From positions 30,799-94,798 of the forward strand of contig JBBSRC010000003.1 of assembly GCA_038243395.1 (NCBI GenBank): 64,000 nt of DNA, written 5' to 3'. Below, one piece after another: positions 45,117 to 54,399 of this stretch (its first letter is position 1; every line of letters begins with the position of its first letter). The notes beneath the pieces were generated by a model. The model was not told the origin of the DNA, ran no database searches, and was given only the letters and a program-made list of their open reading frames with translations. Origin of the DNA: Gelidibacter sp038243395 (GTDB taxonomy: Bacteria; Bacteroidota; Bacteroidia; Flavobacteriales; Flavobacteriaceae). A program made the translations under genes and the position numbers.

Positions 45117-47363
45117 TTGAAGATTAAAATCTACATTACCTTCCTTTTGATATGCACTTCCTTTTTGATGGGAGCACAGGACCGTATTCACCAAAAACAG
45201 CAAAAAACACCTAAAGTTGGTTTGGTTTTAAGTGGCGGGGGCGCTAAAGGTTTTGCACATATTGGTGTTTTAAAAGTGATTGACAGTCTCGATGTTAAGA
45301 TCGATTATATCGCGGGTACGAGCATGGGCGCTATAATTGGATCGTTGTATGCTTCGGGATATTCTGGGAAGCAATTGGATTCGATCTTTAGAGCGGTTAA
45401 TTTTGAAGATATCATTAATGACAACTTGCCAAGATCTGCGAAAACGTTTTACGAACGCGACAATTCGGAAAAGTACGCGGTGACCTTGCCTTTTACAAAC
45501 TTTAAAATCAATCTGCCTTCGGCCTTGTCGCGGGGCCAGAACGTCTTTAATCTAATGTCCATGCTAACTCTGCACATTGGAGATATATCGGATTTTGAGA
45601 AGTTGCCTATTCCATTTTTCTGTGTGGCCACCGATGTGGAAACTGGTCAGGACGTCATTTTAGATAGCGGAAATTTAGCTCAAGCCGTTCTCGCGAGTGG
45701 TGCCTTCCCGTCTTTATTTCAGCCAGTAATCATTGATGATCGGGTTCTAATTGATGGTGGTGTCATCAATAATTATCCTATTGATGAACTCAAGGCAAAA
45801 GGGATGGACGTGATAATTGGTGTGGATGTACAACATGGATTGTCAAAACGAGAAGAATTAAATTCGGCACCCTCTATTTTACTTCAAATCAATAATTACC
45901 GAACCATTAGCGATATGGTCGAAAAAATTGAGAAGACGGATATTTATATTAAACCAGACATCAAGGATTATACAGTTATATCTTTCAGCGAAGGAAAAAA
46001 GATCATCGAAAGTGGGGTCGTAGCCTCCCAGTTGCAATTGGAAGCTTTGAATCAACTTCCGAAATATAAAAAATCGAGGGAACCTGATTTAAACCATGTT
46101 TTCCAGGATAGTATTTCCATTAATAAAATTATAGTACACGGCAATGAAAGATATTCACGTGCCTATATTATGGGGAAACTGAAATTGCTAGAAAATGAAA
46201 GAGTAAGCTATCCTGATTTTAATAGAGGTGTTAATAACTTGATTGCAACCAACAATTTTACCACGTTTTACTATGAATTTGAAAAGACCGATTCACCCCG
46301 TGTTTTCAATTTAGTGACTACGGTTAAAGAAAGTAGTATCACGAGCTTTTTAAAATTTGGATTACATTATGATGATCTCTATAAAAGTGCCGCACTGGTC
46401 AACTTTACCAAAAAGCAGGCGTTGTTTTCGGATGATGTGATGTCTTTTGATTTGATTTTGGGCGATCACGTGCGTTACAACTTCGAGTATTATATAGATA
46501 AAGGTTTTTATTGGAGTATCGGTTTGCGATCACGGTTTAATCAATTCAACAGAAATGTCAATGCCCGCTTGTTTCTGGATGATTATGAGCAATCTATAGA
46601 AGGTTTAAATAAAATTGATATTGAACTTCAAGATCAGACCAACCAGTTTTATTTTCAAACTTTATTCAGAAAAGACTTTTCGTTGAGTATAGGTGGAGAA
46701 CATAAGCGTTTGAAAATCAAATCAGAAACTGTTCTTTCAAATGTGGCAGATGAAAAAAGATTTTTTGAAAACACCGACTACCTGAGTGTGTTCGGTACCT
46801 TAAGATTGGACACCTATGATAGTAAATACTATCCTAAAAAAGGTGTTTATTTTAGCGGTGACTTTCATCTTTACTTGCACGCTTCTCATTTCAATAAGGA
46901 TTTTAGTGAGTTTTCCATAGCTAAGGCTGATATTGGTTATGCCTTTGGAATTACTGATAAATTGTCCATGAATATTTTTACCCAAGGCGGATTTAAAATA
47001 GGCGATAACAATACGCAATCCCTTGATTTTGCTCTCGGAGGTTATGGCAATAATTTCATCAATAACTTCACTTCCTTCTATGGTTACGATTATATAACGC
47101 TTACGGGAGATAGCTTTGTAAAAGGTACGTTGAGTTTGGATTATGAAATATTTAAAAAAAACCATATAACTGCAGCGGCCAATTATTCTAATATTGGATA
47201 TGGTATTTTTGAGACAGGAGAGTGGTTCACGGCACCTAATTATTCCGGTTACGCTTTAGGTTACGGTCTCGAAACCTTTTTAGGACCACTTGAAGTGAAA
47301 TATACCTATTCTCCAGAACGCAAAAGAGGCATTTGGCTTTTTAACTTAGGTTTCTGGTTTTAA
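45117..47363 (+). CDS. patatin-like phospholipase fused to POTRA and outer-membrane barrel
   Basis: A 748-residue protein with a signal peptide (KIKIYITFLLICTSFLMGAQ). The patatin domain (about 33-225) shows the oxyanion loop GGGAKGFAHIG, nucleophile S69 in GTSMGA and catalytic Asp213 in IDGGVINNYPI. A POTRA-like segment follows (about 330-410; INKIIVHGNERYSRAYIMGKL), then a 16-strand Omp85-type barrel ending RGIWLFNLGFWF. This is the type Vd (PlpD-like) layout, in which the lipase is carried to the surface by its own barrel. The start is TTG at 45117; the signal peptide supports it. Confidence 0.93.
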   Translation: MKIKIYITFLLICTSFLMGAQDRIHQKQQKTPKVGLVLSGGGAKGFAHIGVLKVIDSLDVKIDYIAGTSMGAIIGSLYASGYSGKQLDSIFRAVNFEDIINDNLPRSAKTFYERDNSEKYAVTLPFTNFKINLPSALSRGQNVFNLMSMLTLHIGDISDFEKLPIPFFCVATDVETGQDVILDSGNLAQAVLASGAFPSLFQPVIIDDRVLIDGGVINNYPIDELKAKGMDVIIGVDVQHGLSKREELNSAPSILLQINNYRTISDMVEKIEKTDIYIKPDIKDYTVISFSEGKKIIESGVVASQLQLEALNQLPKYKKSREPDLNHVFQDSISINKIIVHGNERYSRAYIMGKLKLLENERVSYPDFNRGVNNLIATNNFTTFYYEFEKTDSPRVFNLVTTVKESSITSFLKFGLHYDDLYKSAALVNFTKKQALFSDDVMSFDLILGDHVRYNFEYYIDKGFYWSIGLRSRFNQFNRNVNARLFLDDYEQSIEGLNKIDIELQDQTNQFYFQTLFRKDFSLSIGGEHKRLKIKSETVLSNVADEKRFFENTDYLSVFGTLRLDTYDSKYYPKKGVYFSGDFHLYLHASHFNKDFSEFSIAKADIGYAFGITDKLSMNIFTQGGFKIGDNNTQSLDFALGGYGNNFINNFTSFYGYDYITLTGDSFVKGTLSLDYEIFKKNHITAAANYSNIGYGIFETGEWFTAPNYSGYALGYGLETFLGPLEVKYTYSPERKRGIWLFNLGFWF

Positions 47364-47765
47364 CAAATTCCTGCGTAAATCTTTAGATTCAACGCAGCTA
47401 GCCTCAGAGTTCAAATGCTTCGTTAGATGTTAGTACACATTGATACACAGAGCTGCACAAAAAGTAATGATCTTGATGGGATTTCAACTTAACAACTCAA
47501 CATAACTCGAAACATCTTAGGCTCTACCAATTGCGATACCAAAGCAGAACTGTTTTTAATTTGATGGAACGTTGGCCTGCACGTCCGTTCAGGCGGGTAA
47601 CGCTAATTTTAGTCGATTATCACTGATTATTTGACACAGATTTCACGGACTGGCAGGGATTCATACATATTAATTCACAGAGTTAGACTGAGAATGCACT
47701 GAGATTCGCAGAGAGAAATATTTTTATTTTGGGGAAACCTAATACGTCACAATTCTATATGACTT

Positions 47766-47794
47766 TTCAGTTCACATATATCAAGTGAACTGAA
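47766..47794. promoter_or_regulatory. perfect 10-base inverted repeat upstream of the hmgA operon
   Basis: TTCAGTTCAC (47766-47775) is mirrored by GTGAACTGAA (47785-47794) across 9 bases. No T-run follows on either strand, so it looks more like an operator or RNA stem than a terminator. Confidence 0.45.
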
Positions 47795-47921
47795 TCAATT
47801 TATAATTCGAAATTTTAGGATATTCAAGGTTGGAATTTGGAATTTTAATCTTGAAATTTTCATTCGTTATGGTGTTTGAAAAATTTCTAAATTCTTAGTT
47901 TGTTTTCATTATATTTGTGTC

Positions 47922-47990
47922 ATGACCACACCTTTCTGGATCGATTTACTTTCCCATCTAAAATTCCTAATTAAAAGGGATCCAGAATAA
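47922..47990 (+). CDS. candidate 22-residue small ORF
   Basis: An ATG follows a TATATTTG box (47910-47917) by exactly 4 bases, the same arrangement as uvrC and panD. The frame encodes 22 residues starting MTTPFWIDLL and ending KRDPE, then TAA. It lies 166 bases before hmgA. It could be a leader peptide, a small protein or chance. No homologue is recognised. Confidence 0.25.
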   Translation: MTTPFWIDLLSHLKFLIKRDPE

Positions 47991-48156
47991 ATATGCCTTG
48001 TCGTGCAGTTCTCAATTAAACGAGAACAACATTAATTTCCGTATCTTTATTACGACAGTTTTAACGCAAGATGAAGATTTTGAAGTAACTCCCGTCCGCA
48101 ATATTCGCAAAGACCGGAACTCAAAACACACAACTCTGAACTCATAACTCATAACA

Positions 48157-49311
48157 ATGCCACTATATCATAAACTCGGGAAAATTCCACCCAAACGTCA
48201 TACGCAATTCCGCAAATCAGACGGTACCTTGTATTCAGAACAATTGTTTGGTACGATCGGTTTTGATGGGATGTACACTAATTCGTATCATGAACAGCGC
48301 CCAACGCAGGTCAAGGAAATTAGGAAACAATACAACGTTGCACCTAAAATCGCAAAAGCAAACCATATCCAGTCCTATCGCTTCCGTGGATTTGAGGTTA
48401 CTCCAGAAAATGACTACTTGGAAAGCAGAAAAACAGTGCTTACCAATAGTGATTGCAGCATTATTTTGGCAGCACCCAAAGAATCCACCAATGATTATTT
48501 CTATAAAAACACCGATGCTGATGAATTGATTTTCGTACATAAAGGCACTGGAAAATTAAGAACCCATCTTGGTAATCTCGATTTTAAATATGGCGATTAT
48601 CTCTTAGTGCCAAGAGGCATCATCTATAAAATGGATTTCGATACGGACGACAACCGATTGTTTATCGTCGAATCCCGCCGCCCAATTTATACCCCAAAAC
48701 GTTATAGGAACTGGTTTGGCCAATTGTTAGAGCATTCGCCGTTTTGCGAACGTGATATACGGAGACCAGAAGAATTGGAAACCTATAATGAATCGGGCGA
48801 GTTTCTGATCAAGGTAAAGAAACAGGATGATATTTTTGAAATGGTTTACGCCTCACATCCTTTTGATGTAGTTGGTTATGACGGGTACAATTATCCATAC
48901 GCTTTTTCAATCCACGATTTTGAACCTATTACTGGACGTATTCATCAACCGCCTCCAGTCCATCAAACTTTTGAAACCGATGCGTTTGTGGTCTGTAGTT
49001 TTGTGCCGCGTTTGTATGATTACCACCCATTAAGCATTCCTGCGCCTTATAATCACAGTAATATTGATAGTGATGAGGTGCTGTATTATGTGGATGGCGA
49101 TTTTATGAGTCGTAACGATGTTGCGGCCGGACATATTTCATTGCATCCCGCAGGTATTCCTCACGGACCGCATCCTGGAGCAGCTGAACGTAGCATCGGA
49201 AAAACCCAAACCGATGAATTGGCCGTTATGGTCGATACTTTTAAGCCCTTACAAATTACAGAAGAGGCTTTAAAAATCGCGGATGAAGATTATTTTAAAT
49301 CGTGGTTGTAA
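48157..49311 (+). CDS. hmgA: homogentisate 1,2-dioxygenase
   Basis: A 384-residue Fe(II) dioxygenase that opens the homogentisate ring to maleylacetoacetate in tyrosine breakdown. The family start MPLYHKLGKIPPKRHTQF, the substrate-region PPPVHQTFE, and the metal-ligand region DEVLYYVDGD ... GHISLHPAGIPHGPHPG are present. This is the shorter bacterial form of about 385 residues. hppD, whose product makes homogentisate, follows on the same strand after a 99-base gap with a repeat copy. Confidence 0.95.
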   Translation: MPLYHKLGKIPPKRHTQFRKSDGTLYSEQLFGTIGFDGMYTNSYHEQRPTQVKEIRKQYNVAPKIAKANHIQSYRFRGFEVTPENDYLESRKTVLTNSDCSIILAAPKESTNDYFYKNTDADELIFVHKGTGKLRTHLGNLDFKYGDYLLVPRGIIYKMDFDTDDNRLFIVESRRPIYTPKRYRNWFGQLLEHSPFCERDIRRPEELETYNESGEFLIKVKKQDDIFEMVYASHPFDVVGYDGYNYPYAFSIHDFEPITGRIHQPPPVHQTFETDAFVVCSFVPRLYDYHPLSIPAPYNHSNIDSDEVLYYVDGDFMSRNDVAAGHISLHPAGIPHGPHPGAAERSIGKTQTDELAVMVDTFKPLQITEEALKIADEDYFKSWL

Positions 49312-49330
49312 CAATATTAATTATTAGAAG

Positions 49331-49396
49331 CTAATCCTGCTTTCCGCTATATCTTTTTTGTAAAAAAACAAAAAAGGATGCCGCTGCAATCAGGGC
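49331..49396. repeat. interspersed palindromic repeat, copy 2 (between hmgA and hppD)
   Basis: The words CTTTCCGCTATATCTTTTTT, an A-rich arm, and AAAAAAGGATG then CCGCTGCAATCAGGGCTAA match copies near 9240 and 63050. Because these bases are repeat, the in-frame ATG at 49378 is not the hppD start. Confidence 0.7.
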
Positions 49397-49410
49397 TAAA
49401 AAAAAATAAC

Positions 49411-50571
49411 ATGAAACAAGAAATAACATCCGTGGAATACGGACTAGAGAAAATTTTTCAAGGCGCGGAAGACTTTTTGCCTCTTCTTGGAACAGATTAT
49501 GTTGAGTTTTACGTTGGTAACGCCAAACAAGCAGCACATTTTTATAAAACGGCTTTCGGATTTCAGTCCTATGCCTATAAAGGCTTGGAGACCGGATCGA
49601 GAGATGCCGTAAGTTATGTGCTCAAACAGGATAAAATCCGATTGGTATTGACCACGCCTTTAAATAGTAAATCGCCAATTAATGATCATATTGTTAAGCA
49701 CGGTGATGGAGTTAAAGTCATTGCACTTTGGGTAGACGATGCTCGAAAATCCTACGAAGAAACCACCAAACGCGGTGCAAAATCTTATATGGAGCCAAAA
49801 GTGGAGACAGATGAACATGGCGAAGTCGTAACTGCAGGAATTTATACCTATGGCGAAACTGTACACATGTTTGTGGAACGAAAAAATTATAACGGCACAT
49901 TTCTACCTGGATTTAAAGCATGGAAATCGGACTATAATCCGGAGCCAACAGGATTGAAATTTATCGACCATATGGTAGGTAATGTGGGGTGGAACGAAAT
50001 GAATACTTGGGTAAAATGGTATGAAGAGGTCATGGGCTTTGTGAACTTTCTGTCGTTTGACGACAAGCAAATCCATACCGAATATTCTGCTTTGATGAGC
50101 AAGGTCATGTGCAATGGCAATGGCCGTATCAAATTCCCGATCAATGAACCAGCCGAAGGTAAAAAACGCTCGCAAATTGAAGAATACCTCGATTTTTATG
50201 AAGGTCCTGGTGTGCAACATATTGCCGTGGCAACGGATGATATCATTACCACCGTCACCCAATTAAAATCGAGAGGAATTGAATTTCTATCCACACCACC
50301 AGAGGAATATTATAATGCCGTACCGGGGCGTCTTGAAACATATAGTCATGAACTGAGAGAGGACATCGAAAAACTAAGAAGTTTGGGGATTATGATCGAC
50401 GCGGATGAGGAAGGTTATCTGTTGCAGATTTTCACAAAGCCGGTGGAGGATCGGCCAACTTTATTCTTTGAAATCATCCAGCGTATGGGCGCCAAAGGTT
50501 TTGGAGCCGGCAATTTCAAAGCGCTCTTTGAGTCGATCGAAAGAGAGCAAGAATTAAGAGGCACTTTATAA
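49411..50571 (+). CDS. hppD: 4-hydroxyphenylpyruvate dioxygenase
   Basis: A 386-residue VOC-fold enzyme converting 4-hydroxyphenylpyruvate to homogentisate. The iron ligands are visible as H187 (LKFIDHMVG), H270 (GVQHIAVAT) and E354 (LFFEIIQR). An in-frame ATG at 49378 would add 11 residues, but those bases belong to an interspersed repeat, so the ATG at 49411 (MKQEITSVEYGLEKIF) is preferred. It forms a tyrosine catabolic pair with hmgA. An intrinsic terminator follows. Confidence 0.96.
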   Translation: MKQEITSVEYGLEKIFQGAEDFLPLLGTDYVEFYVGNAKQAAHFYKTAFGFQSYAYKGLETGSRDAVSYVLKQDKIRLVLTTPLNSKSPINDHIVKHGDGVKVIALWVDDARKSYEETTKRGAKSYMEPKVETDEHGEVVTAGIYTYGETVHMFVERKNYNGTFLPGFKAWKSDYNPEPTGLKFIDHMVGNVGWNEMNTWVKWYEEVMGFVNFLSFDDKQIHTEYSALMSKVMCNGNGRIKFPINEPAEGKKRSQIEEYLDFYEGPGVQHIAVATDDIITTVTQLKSRGIEFLSTPPEEYYNAVPGRLETYSHELREDIEKLRSLGIMIDADEEGYLLQIFTKPVEDRPTLFFEIIQRMGAKGFGAGNFKALFESIEREQELRGTL

Positions 50572-50599
50572 CAGCGGCACTAACAAATATTTAACTTTT

Positions 50600-50632
50600 A
50601 AAACTCCGCATTAGTTTGACGGAGTTTTTTTG
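50600..50632 (+). terminator. intrinsic terminator after hppD
   Basis: AAAACTCCG and CGGAGTTTT pair around an 11-base loop, followed by a T-run. The next promoter begins within it. Confidence 0.88.
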
Positions 50633-50646
50633 TTTTAATACTTTTG
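50615..50646 (+). promoter_or_regulatory. promoter of the DUF3108 gene
   Basis: A TTTG -33 box (50615-50618) and TACTTTTG -7 box (50639-50646) are 20 bases apart, giving a leader of about 70 bases. The -33 box lies inside the hppD terminator. Confidence 0.5.
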
Positions 50647-50720
50647 GAACACTAATTGCAAACTCGGAGATATATACGAAAACTGAGTATAAGATGTTAT
50701 ACTTGCAATTATATAACACT

Positions 50721-51500
50721 ATGAAAAAATTGAAATTAGTCATTGCCCTCTTCTTTCTCGTCATGCTCAATGTCTCTGCCCAAGATAAGCATGCTTTCCA
50801 AGAAGGGGAGTGGTTTAAGTTTAAAATGAGTTATAGCGGATTTCTAAAAGCTGGAAATGCGACCTTAGAAGTAAAAAATTCTAAATTAAACGGAAAAGAA
50901 GTTTTTCATGTGGTCGGAAAAGGTTGGACTACAGGAGCTATAAGATGGTTTTTTAAAGTCAAGGATCGGTACGAAAGCTATTTTGATAAAACTACGGGCA
51001 TGCCCTATAAATTTGTCAGACAGATTGATGAAGGCGGACACACTAAGGATGTAGAAATCATTTTCGACCACGTGGCCTCACAAGCACATGTCAACAATAA
51101 GAAAGCGAAAACTCAGGAGTCTTTTAAGATTGAAAATAATGTACAGGATATGGTTTCCGCTTTTTATTATTTGAGAAACAATTATAAAACAGAGACCATA
51201 AAGGAAGGTGATGTTATGAGTTTAAATATGTTTTTTGATGACGAAAATTATAATTTTAAGCTTAAGTTTTTAGGAAGAGAAGATCTTAAAACCGAATTTG
51301 GTGTTATAAAAACCCTTAAATTTAGGCCTTATGTTATGGCGGGTCGTGTATTTAAAGAACAAGAAAGTTTAACCTTGTGGGTCAGTGCTGACGACAATAA
51401 AGTGCCATTGCGTATTCAGGCCGATTTAGCCGTGGGCTCTTTGAGAGCGGATTTAGAAGCTTTTAAAGGCTTAAAACATTCATTTAAAGTACAATTTTAG
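50721..51500 (+). CDS. DUF3108 secreted protein
   Basis: A 259-residue protein. The start used is the ATG giving MKKLKLVIALFFLVMLNVSAQ, a normal signal peptide; the longer frame from 50616 lies in terminator and promoter sequence. The DUF3108 core is EGEWFKFKMSYSGFLKAGNATLEV, FKVKDRYESYFD and DMVSAFYYLRN ... SLNMFFDDENYNFKLKFLGRE, a predicted beta-barrel-like lipid-binding fold. Its function is not known. The dioxygenase gene for tryptophan starts 5 bases after it, so the two are cotranscribed. Confidence 0.9.
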   Translation: MKKLKLVIALFFLVMLNVSAQDKHAFQEGEWFKFKMSYSGFLKAGNATLEVKNSKLNGKEVFHVVGKGWTTGAIRWFFKVKDRYESYFDKTTGMPYKFVRQIDEGGHTKDVEIIFDHVASQAHVNNKKAKTQESFKIENNVQDMVSAFYYLRNNYKTETIKEGDVMSLNMFFDDENYNFKLKFLGREDLKTEFGVIKTLKFRPYVMAGRVFKEQESLTLWVSADDNKVPLRIQADLAVGSLRADLEAFKGLKHSFKVQF

Positions 51501-51505
51501 AACTC

Positions 51506-52438
51506 ATGCCTCATAAAGAAGATTTCGATCCGGTATTAAGGGAGCTTCAGCAGAAATATGCTGCCATCGATCAGGATACCCAGACGCATCTAGCGGGCCT
51601 GCTTTACAGCAAGCCTTTGACTTATTGGGATTATATACAAACCGATGCGCTTTTAAATCTACAAGTGCAGCGAACGACATTGCCTGATGAAATGGTTTTT
51701 ATAGGCTATCATCAAATCAATGAGTTGCTGTTTAAAATGATTCTTTGGGAAATTGAGCAGGTTTCAGAAAGCACGTCATTGACTACCGATTTTTTCGCCT
51801 CCAAATTAATGCGTGTCAGTAGGTATTTTGATATGTTGACCACTTCATTCAACATCATGAGAGAAGGGATGGATGTGGATCAATATATGAAATTTAGGAA
51901 TACCTTAACCCCTGCCAGTGGCTTCCAAAGTGCGCAGTACCGATTGATCGAATTTGCTTCCACCGAATTAATTAATCTTATTGACTATCGTTTCCGTAAG
52001 GATATTGATCGTGATACGCCATATACACATGCCTTTGAACATTTGTATTGGCAAGCGGCTGGGAAAGATTATCAAACTGGTAAAAAGTCGACCACTTTAG
52101 TCAATTTCGAAAAGCGTTATAAAGATGAATTTTTGAGATTCATGGAAGGTCATAACACGAAGAATCTGTGGACTAGGTTTAAAGAGCTCCCAAAAGCTGA
52201 TCAAGAGAATGAGGACTTGGTTCAAGCTATGAGGGATTATGATTATACAGTAAATATAACTTGGGTGTTGGCGCACTATTATGCCGCTAAGCATTATATA
52301 GAAGGTGGCTCTGAAAGTGGAGAAGGTACTGGCGGAAGTGATTGGAAAAAATACATGCATCCAAAATACCAAAGACGCATATTTTTTCCTGAACTTTGGA
52401 CGGAAAGCGAATTAGAAAACTGGGGAACGGAAATATAA
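51506..52438 (+). CDS. tryptophan 2,3-dioxygenase family protein
   Basis: A 310-residue, mostly helical heme enzyme of the TDO family: LTYWDYIQTDALLNLQVQRT, FIGYHQINELLFKMILWEIEQ (substrate-site His and Arg region), TPASGFQSAQYR, and near the C terminus GEGTGGSDWKKYMHP. It would oxidise tryptophan to N-formylkynurenine. It lies between DUF3108 and an M23 peptidase, an order that, from memory, recurs in Flavobacteriia. No other kynurenine gene is in the window. Confidence 0.92.
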   Translation: MPHKEDFDPVLRELQQKYAAIDQDTQTHLAGLLYSKPLTYWDYIQTDALLNLQVQRTTLPDEMVFIGYHQINELLFKMILWEIEQVSESTSLTTDFFASKLMRVSRYFDMLTTSFNIMREGMDVDQYMKFRNTLTPASGFQSAQYRLIEFASTELINLIDYRFRKDIDRDTPYTHAFEHLYWQAAGKDYQTGKKSTTLVNFEKRYKDEFLRFMEGHNTKNLWTRFKELPKADQENEDLVQAMRDYDYTVNITWVLAHYYAAKHYIEGGSESGEGTGGSDWKKYMHPKYQRRIFFPELWTESELENWGTEI

Positions 52439-52454
52439 AAAATCAAAGTAGTAA

Positions 52455-53738
52455 ATGTATCAAAAAAGTATAGTAGTAGCAATTTTGCTCGGTTTGGTCA
52501 TGTGGTCATGCAAAGAAGAAGACCAAGATATTAATAGAGAGCCTTTCCAAGCCTACATCGCACCTGTCGAGTTAAGAGAATTCGGATTTAACCTTAATGA
52601 TTATATTGTAAAACGCGATACCATTCGGTCGGGCGATAGTTTCGGTACCATTCTTCAACGAAACAATATGGGGTATCCAAAAATTTACCAAATTGCGGAA
52701 AGCGCCAAGGATTCCTACGATATTAGAAAATTGCAAATAGGAAAACCTTACACGATGTTATTTGCAAAAGATAGCGTGCAAACACCTCAATGCTTCATTT
52801 ATCAAGAGAATAATATTGATTATGTGGTTATACATTTTGCGGATTCTATTGTAACTTATAAAGAGAAAAAACCAGTAACCGTTGTAACTAAAGAAGCTTC
52901 TGGCGAGATCAATAGCAGTCTATCCGTTACTATGGCCCAGCAAGGCCTACCACAACAATTGATTGCGGATATGTCCGATATTTATGCCTGGAGCATCAAC
53001 TTCTGGAAACTCCAAAAAGGCGATAAATTCAAAATTATTTATAAGCAACGTTTTATTGAAGATTCCATCTATGCAGGATTGGATGGTATTGAGGCCGCTT
53101 ATTTTCAACATAAAGGCGAGGATTTTTATGCCTTTAAGTTTGAAACAGATTCTATTTCTAAAAAAGGAGATTACTTTGATGAGAAAGCCAAAAGTTTAAA
53201 ACGTGCTTTTTTGCAAGCTCCGGTTAAATTAAGCCGGATTTCATCACGTTATAACCTGAACCGTAGAATTGCCTACTATGGTTATGCATTAAGACCTCAT
53301 AAAGGCACTGATTTTGCGGCGCCAATTAATACTGAGATCTTAGCAACGGCTAATGGAACGGTCGTGGAATCTACCCAAAAAGGTGGGAATGGAAAATATG
53401 TTAAGATAAAACACAGTGATACCTACAGTACACAGTATTTACACATGAGCAGACAGGCTGTTAAAAAGGGACAGTATGTAAAACAGGGAGATGTTATTGG
53501 TTATGTAGGGATGACAGGGAATACTGGCGGTCCGCACGTGTGTTATCGCTTTTGGAAAAATGGACAACAGGTAGATCCATTTAAGGAAAAATTGCCAACA
53601 TCGGAGGCTATCCCAACGCATTTGATCAGCAAATATAAAGATTTCATAGTCCCTTTAAGAGCACAGCTCGATAAGATTCCTTTCGAATTCCAAAACGAAA
53701 CAACCATCGAACAAGGGTATTCCATTACTCAAAATTAA
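52455..53738 (+). CDS. M23-family peptidoglycan peptidase with HxC motif
   Basis: A 427-residue lipoprotein (ILLGLVMWSCKEED). A LysM-like or OapA-like N-terminal part (RDTIRSGDSFGTILQRNN) precedes the LytM domain. Zinc ligands H282 and D286 (HKGTDFAAP) and the catalytic H330 (YLHMSR) are present. The canonical HxH of the GPHLHYE motif reads H361-V-C363, so the last zinc ligand is Cys. It probably cuts peptide cross-links in the wall. The same replacement appears, from memory, in flavobacterial relatives. Confidence 0.9.
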   Translation: MYQKSIVVAILLGLVMWSCKEEDQDINREPFQAYIAPVELREFGFNLNDYIVKRDTIRSGDSFGTILQRNNMGYPKIYQIAESAKDSYDIRKLQIGKPYTMLFAKDSVQTPQCFIYQENNIDYVVIHFADSIVTYKEKKPVTVVTKEASGEINSSLSVTMAQQGLPQQLIADMSDIYAWSINFWKLQKGDKFKIIYKQRFIEDSIYAGLDGIEAAYFQHKGEDFYAFKFETDSISKKGDYFDEKAKSLKRAFLQAPVKLSRISSRYNLNRRIAYYGYALRPHKGTDFAAPINTEILATANGTVVESTQKGGNGKYVKIKHSDTYSTQYLHMSRQAVKKGQYVKQGDVIGYVGMTGNTGGPHVCYRFWKNGQQVDPFKEKLPTSEAIPTHLISKYKDFIVPLRAQLDKIPFEFQNETTIEQGYSITQN

Positions 53739-54183
53739 TACAGAGCATCGCCGTAAATCAACCGAAAGTACGATTACTGTTAATTAAATCTGAACGCACA
53801 TTTTAGAACGATCAAAGAGGTCCGAAGACACAATGGTCTTTTCTTTAATTGGCATTTGACATACAAACCTCTTTGAATCGTAAGCGAGGTCATTATTATT
53901 TATTCCCAATATTTAAATCAATTTCGGACTTATCTGCAAAATTCAAATATGTAAATTAACGCCAAGAGCGCGCACAGAATTGACGCAAAAGTAAACTGTA
54001 ATACGGAGACATTATTTGAGGAAACCAAGCACCAATTCGCATCATGCCTTTTTTCAACTCATCCATCTAGCCAAAAAACTTATTTCTGTCGATTTTATCG
54101 GATTCGCTTCAATCACTTTACGACACTAAGGCCAATCAAGATATCTTGCTATCCAGTTTTTTCGCTCAATTCGAACCGCCGAA

Positions 54184-54399
54184 TTGAAAAAACAAAAGAA
54201 AAAGTCTTCAGCTAATTTAATAGCCAAGGCACTTCTAAAGAATTTTATACAGTTCCTATCTTTAAAAGTGCTTGCTGGCAACAACCCTTCAGAAGCATTA
54301 TTACTTGATCAATTGACTCCAGAAACTCCGAAAAAACTTTTCGCTCTAGTGAAAAAAAATCTGCGTATAAAGGAGTTATATAAAATGTTTGTGTCCTGA
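54184..54399 (+). CDS. unrecognised 71-codon ORF, lysine-rich
   Basis: A TTG-started frame encoding a basic, helix-rich peptide (KKQKKKSSANLIAKALLKNF ... LTPETPKKLFALVKKNLRIKEL). The frame is open a further 18 codons upstream of the TTG without an ATG, so it may be the tail of a decayed gene. No family was recognised. It is reported only because it is the longest plausible frame in a long gap. Confidence 0.2.
   Translation: MKKQKKKSSANLIAKALLKNFIQFLSLKVLAGNNPSEALLLDQLTPETPKKLFALVKKNLRIKELYKMFVS

Larger units (their letters stand above)
47364..48156. other. 793-base intergenic region with decayed repeats and an inverted repeat
   Basis: Contents in order: a GC-rich hairpin-like fragment of the interspersed repeat (about 47575-47604), a decayed copy of a common Bacteroidetes intergenic sequence (about 47625-47720, ACACAGATTTCAC and GCACTGAGATTCGCAGAG), a perfect inverted repeat (47766-47794), a candidate tiny ORF (47922-47990) and short AACTCATAACTCATAAC repeats just before hmgA. 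Confidence 0.55.

Noticed and set aside
49378..49410. Upstream ATG extending HppD by 11 residues (MPLQSGLKKNN)
   Set aside because: These bases belong to an interspersed repeat (GGATG, CCGCTGCAAT) and the added residues are not family-like.
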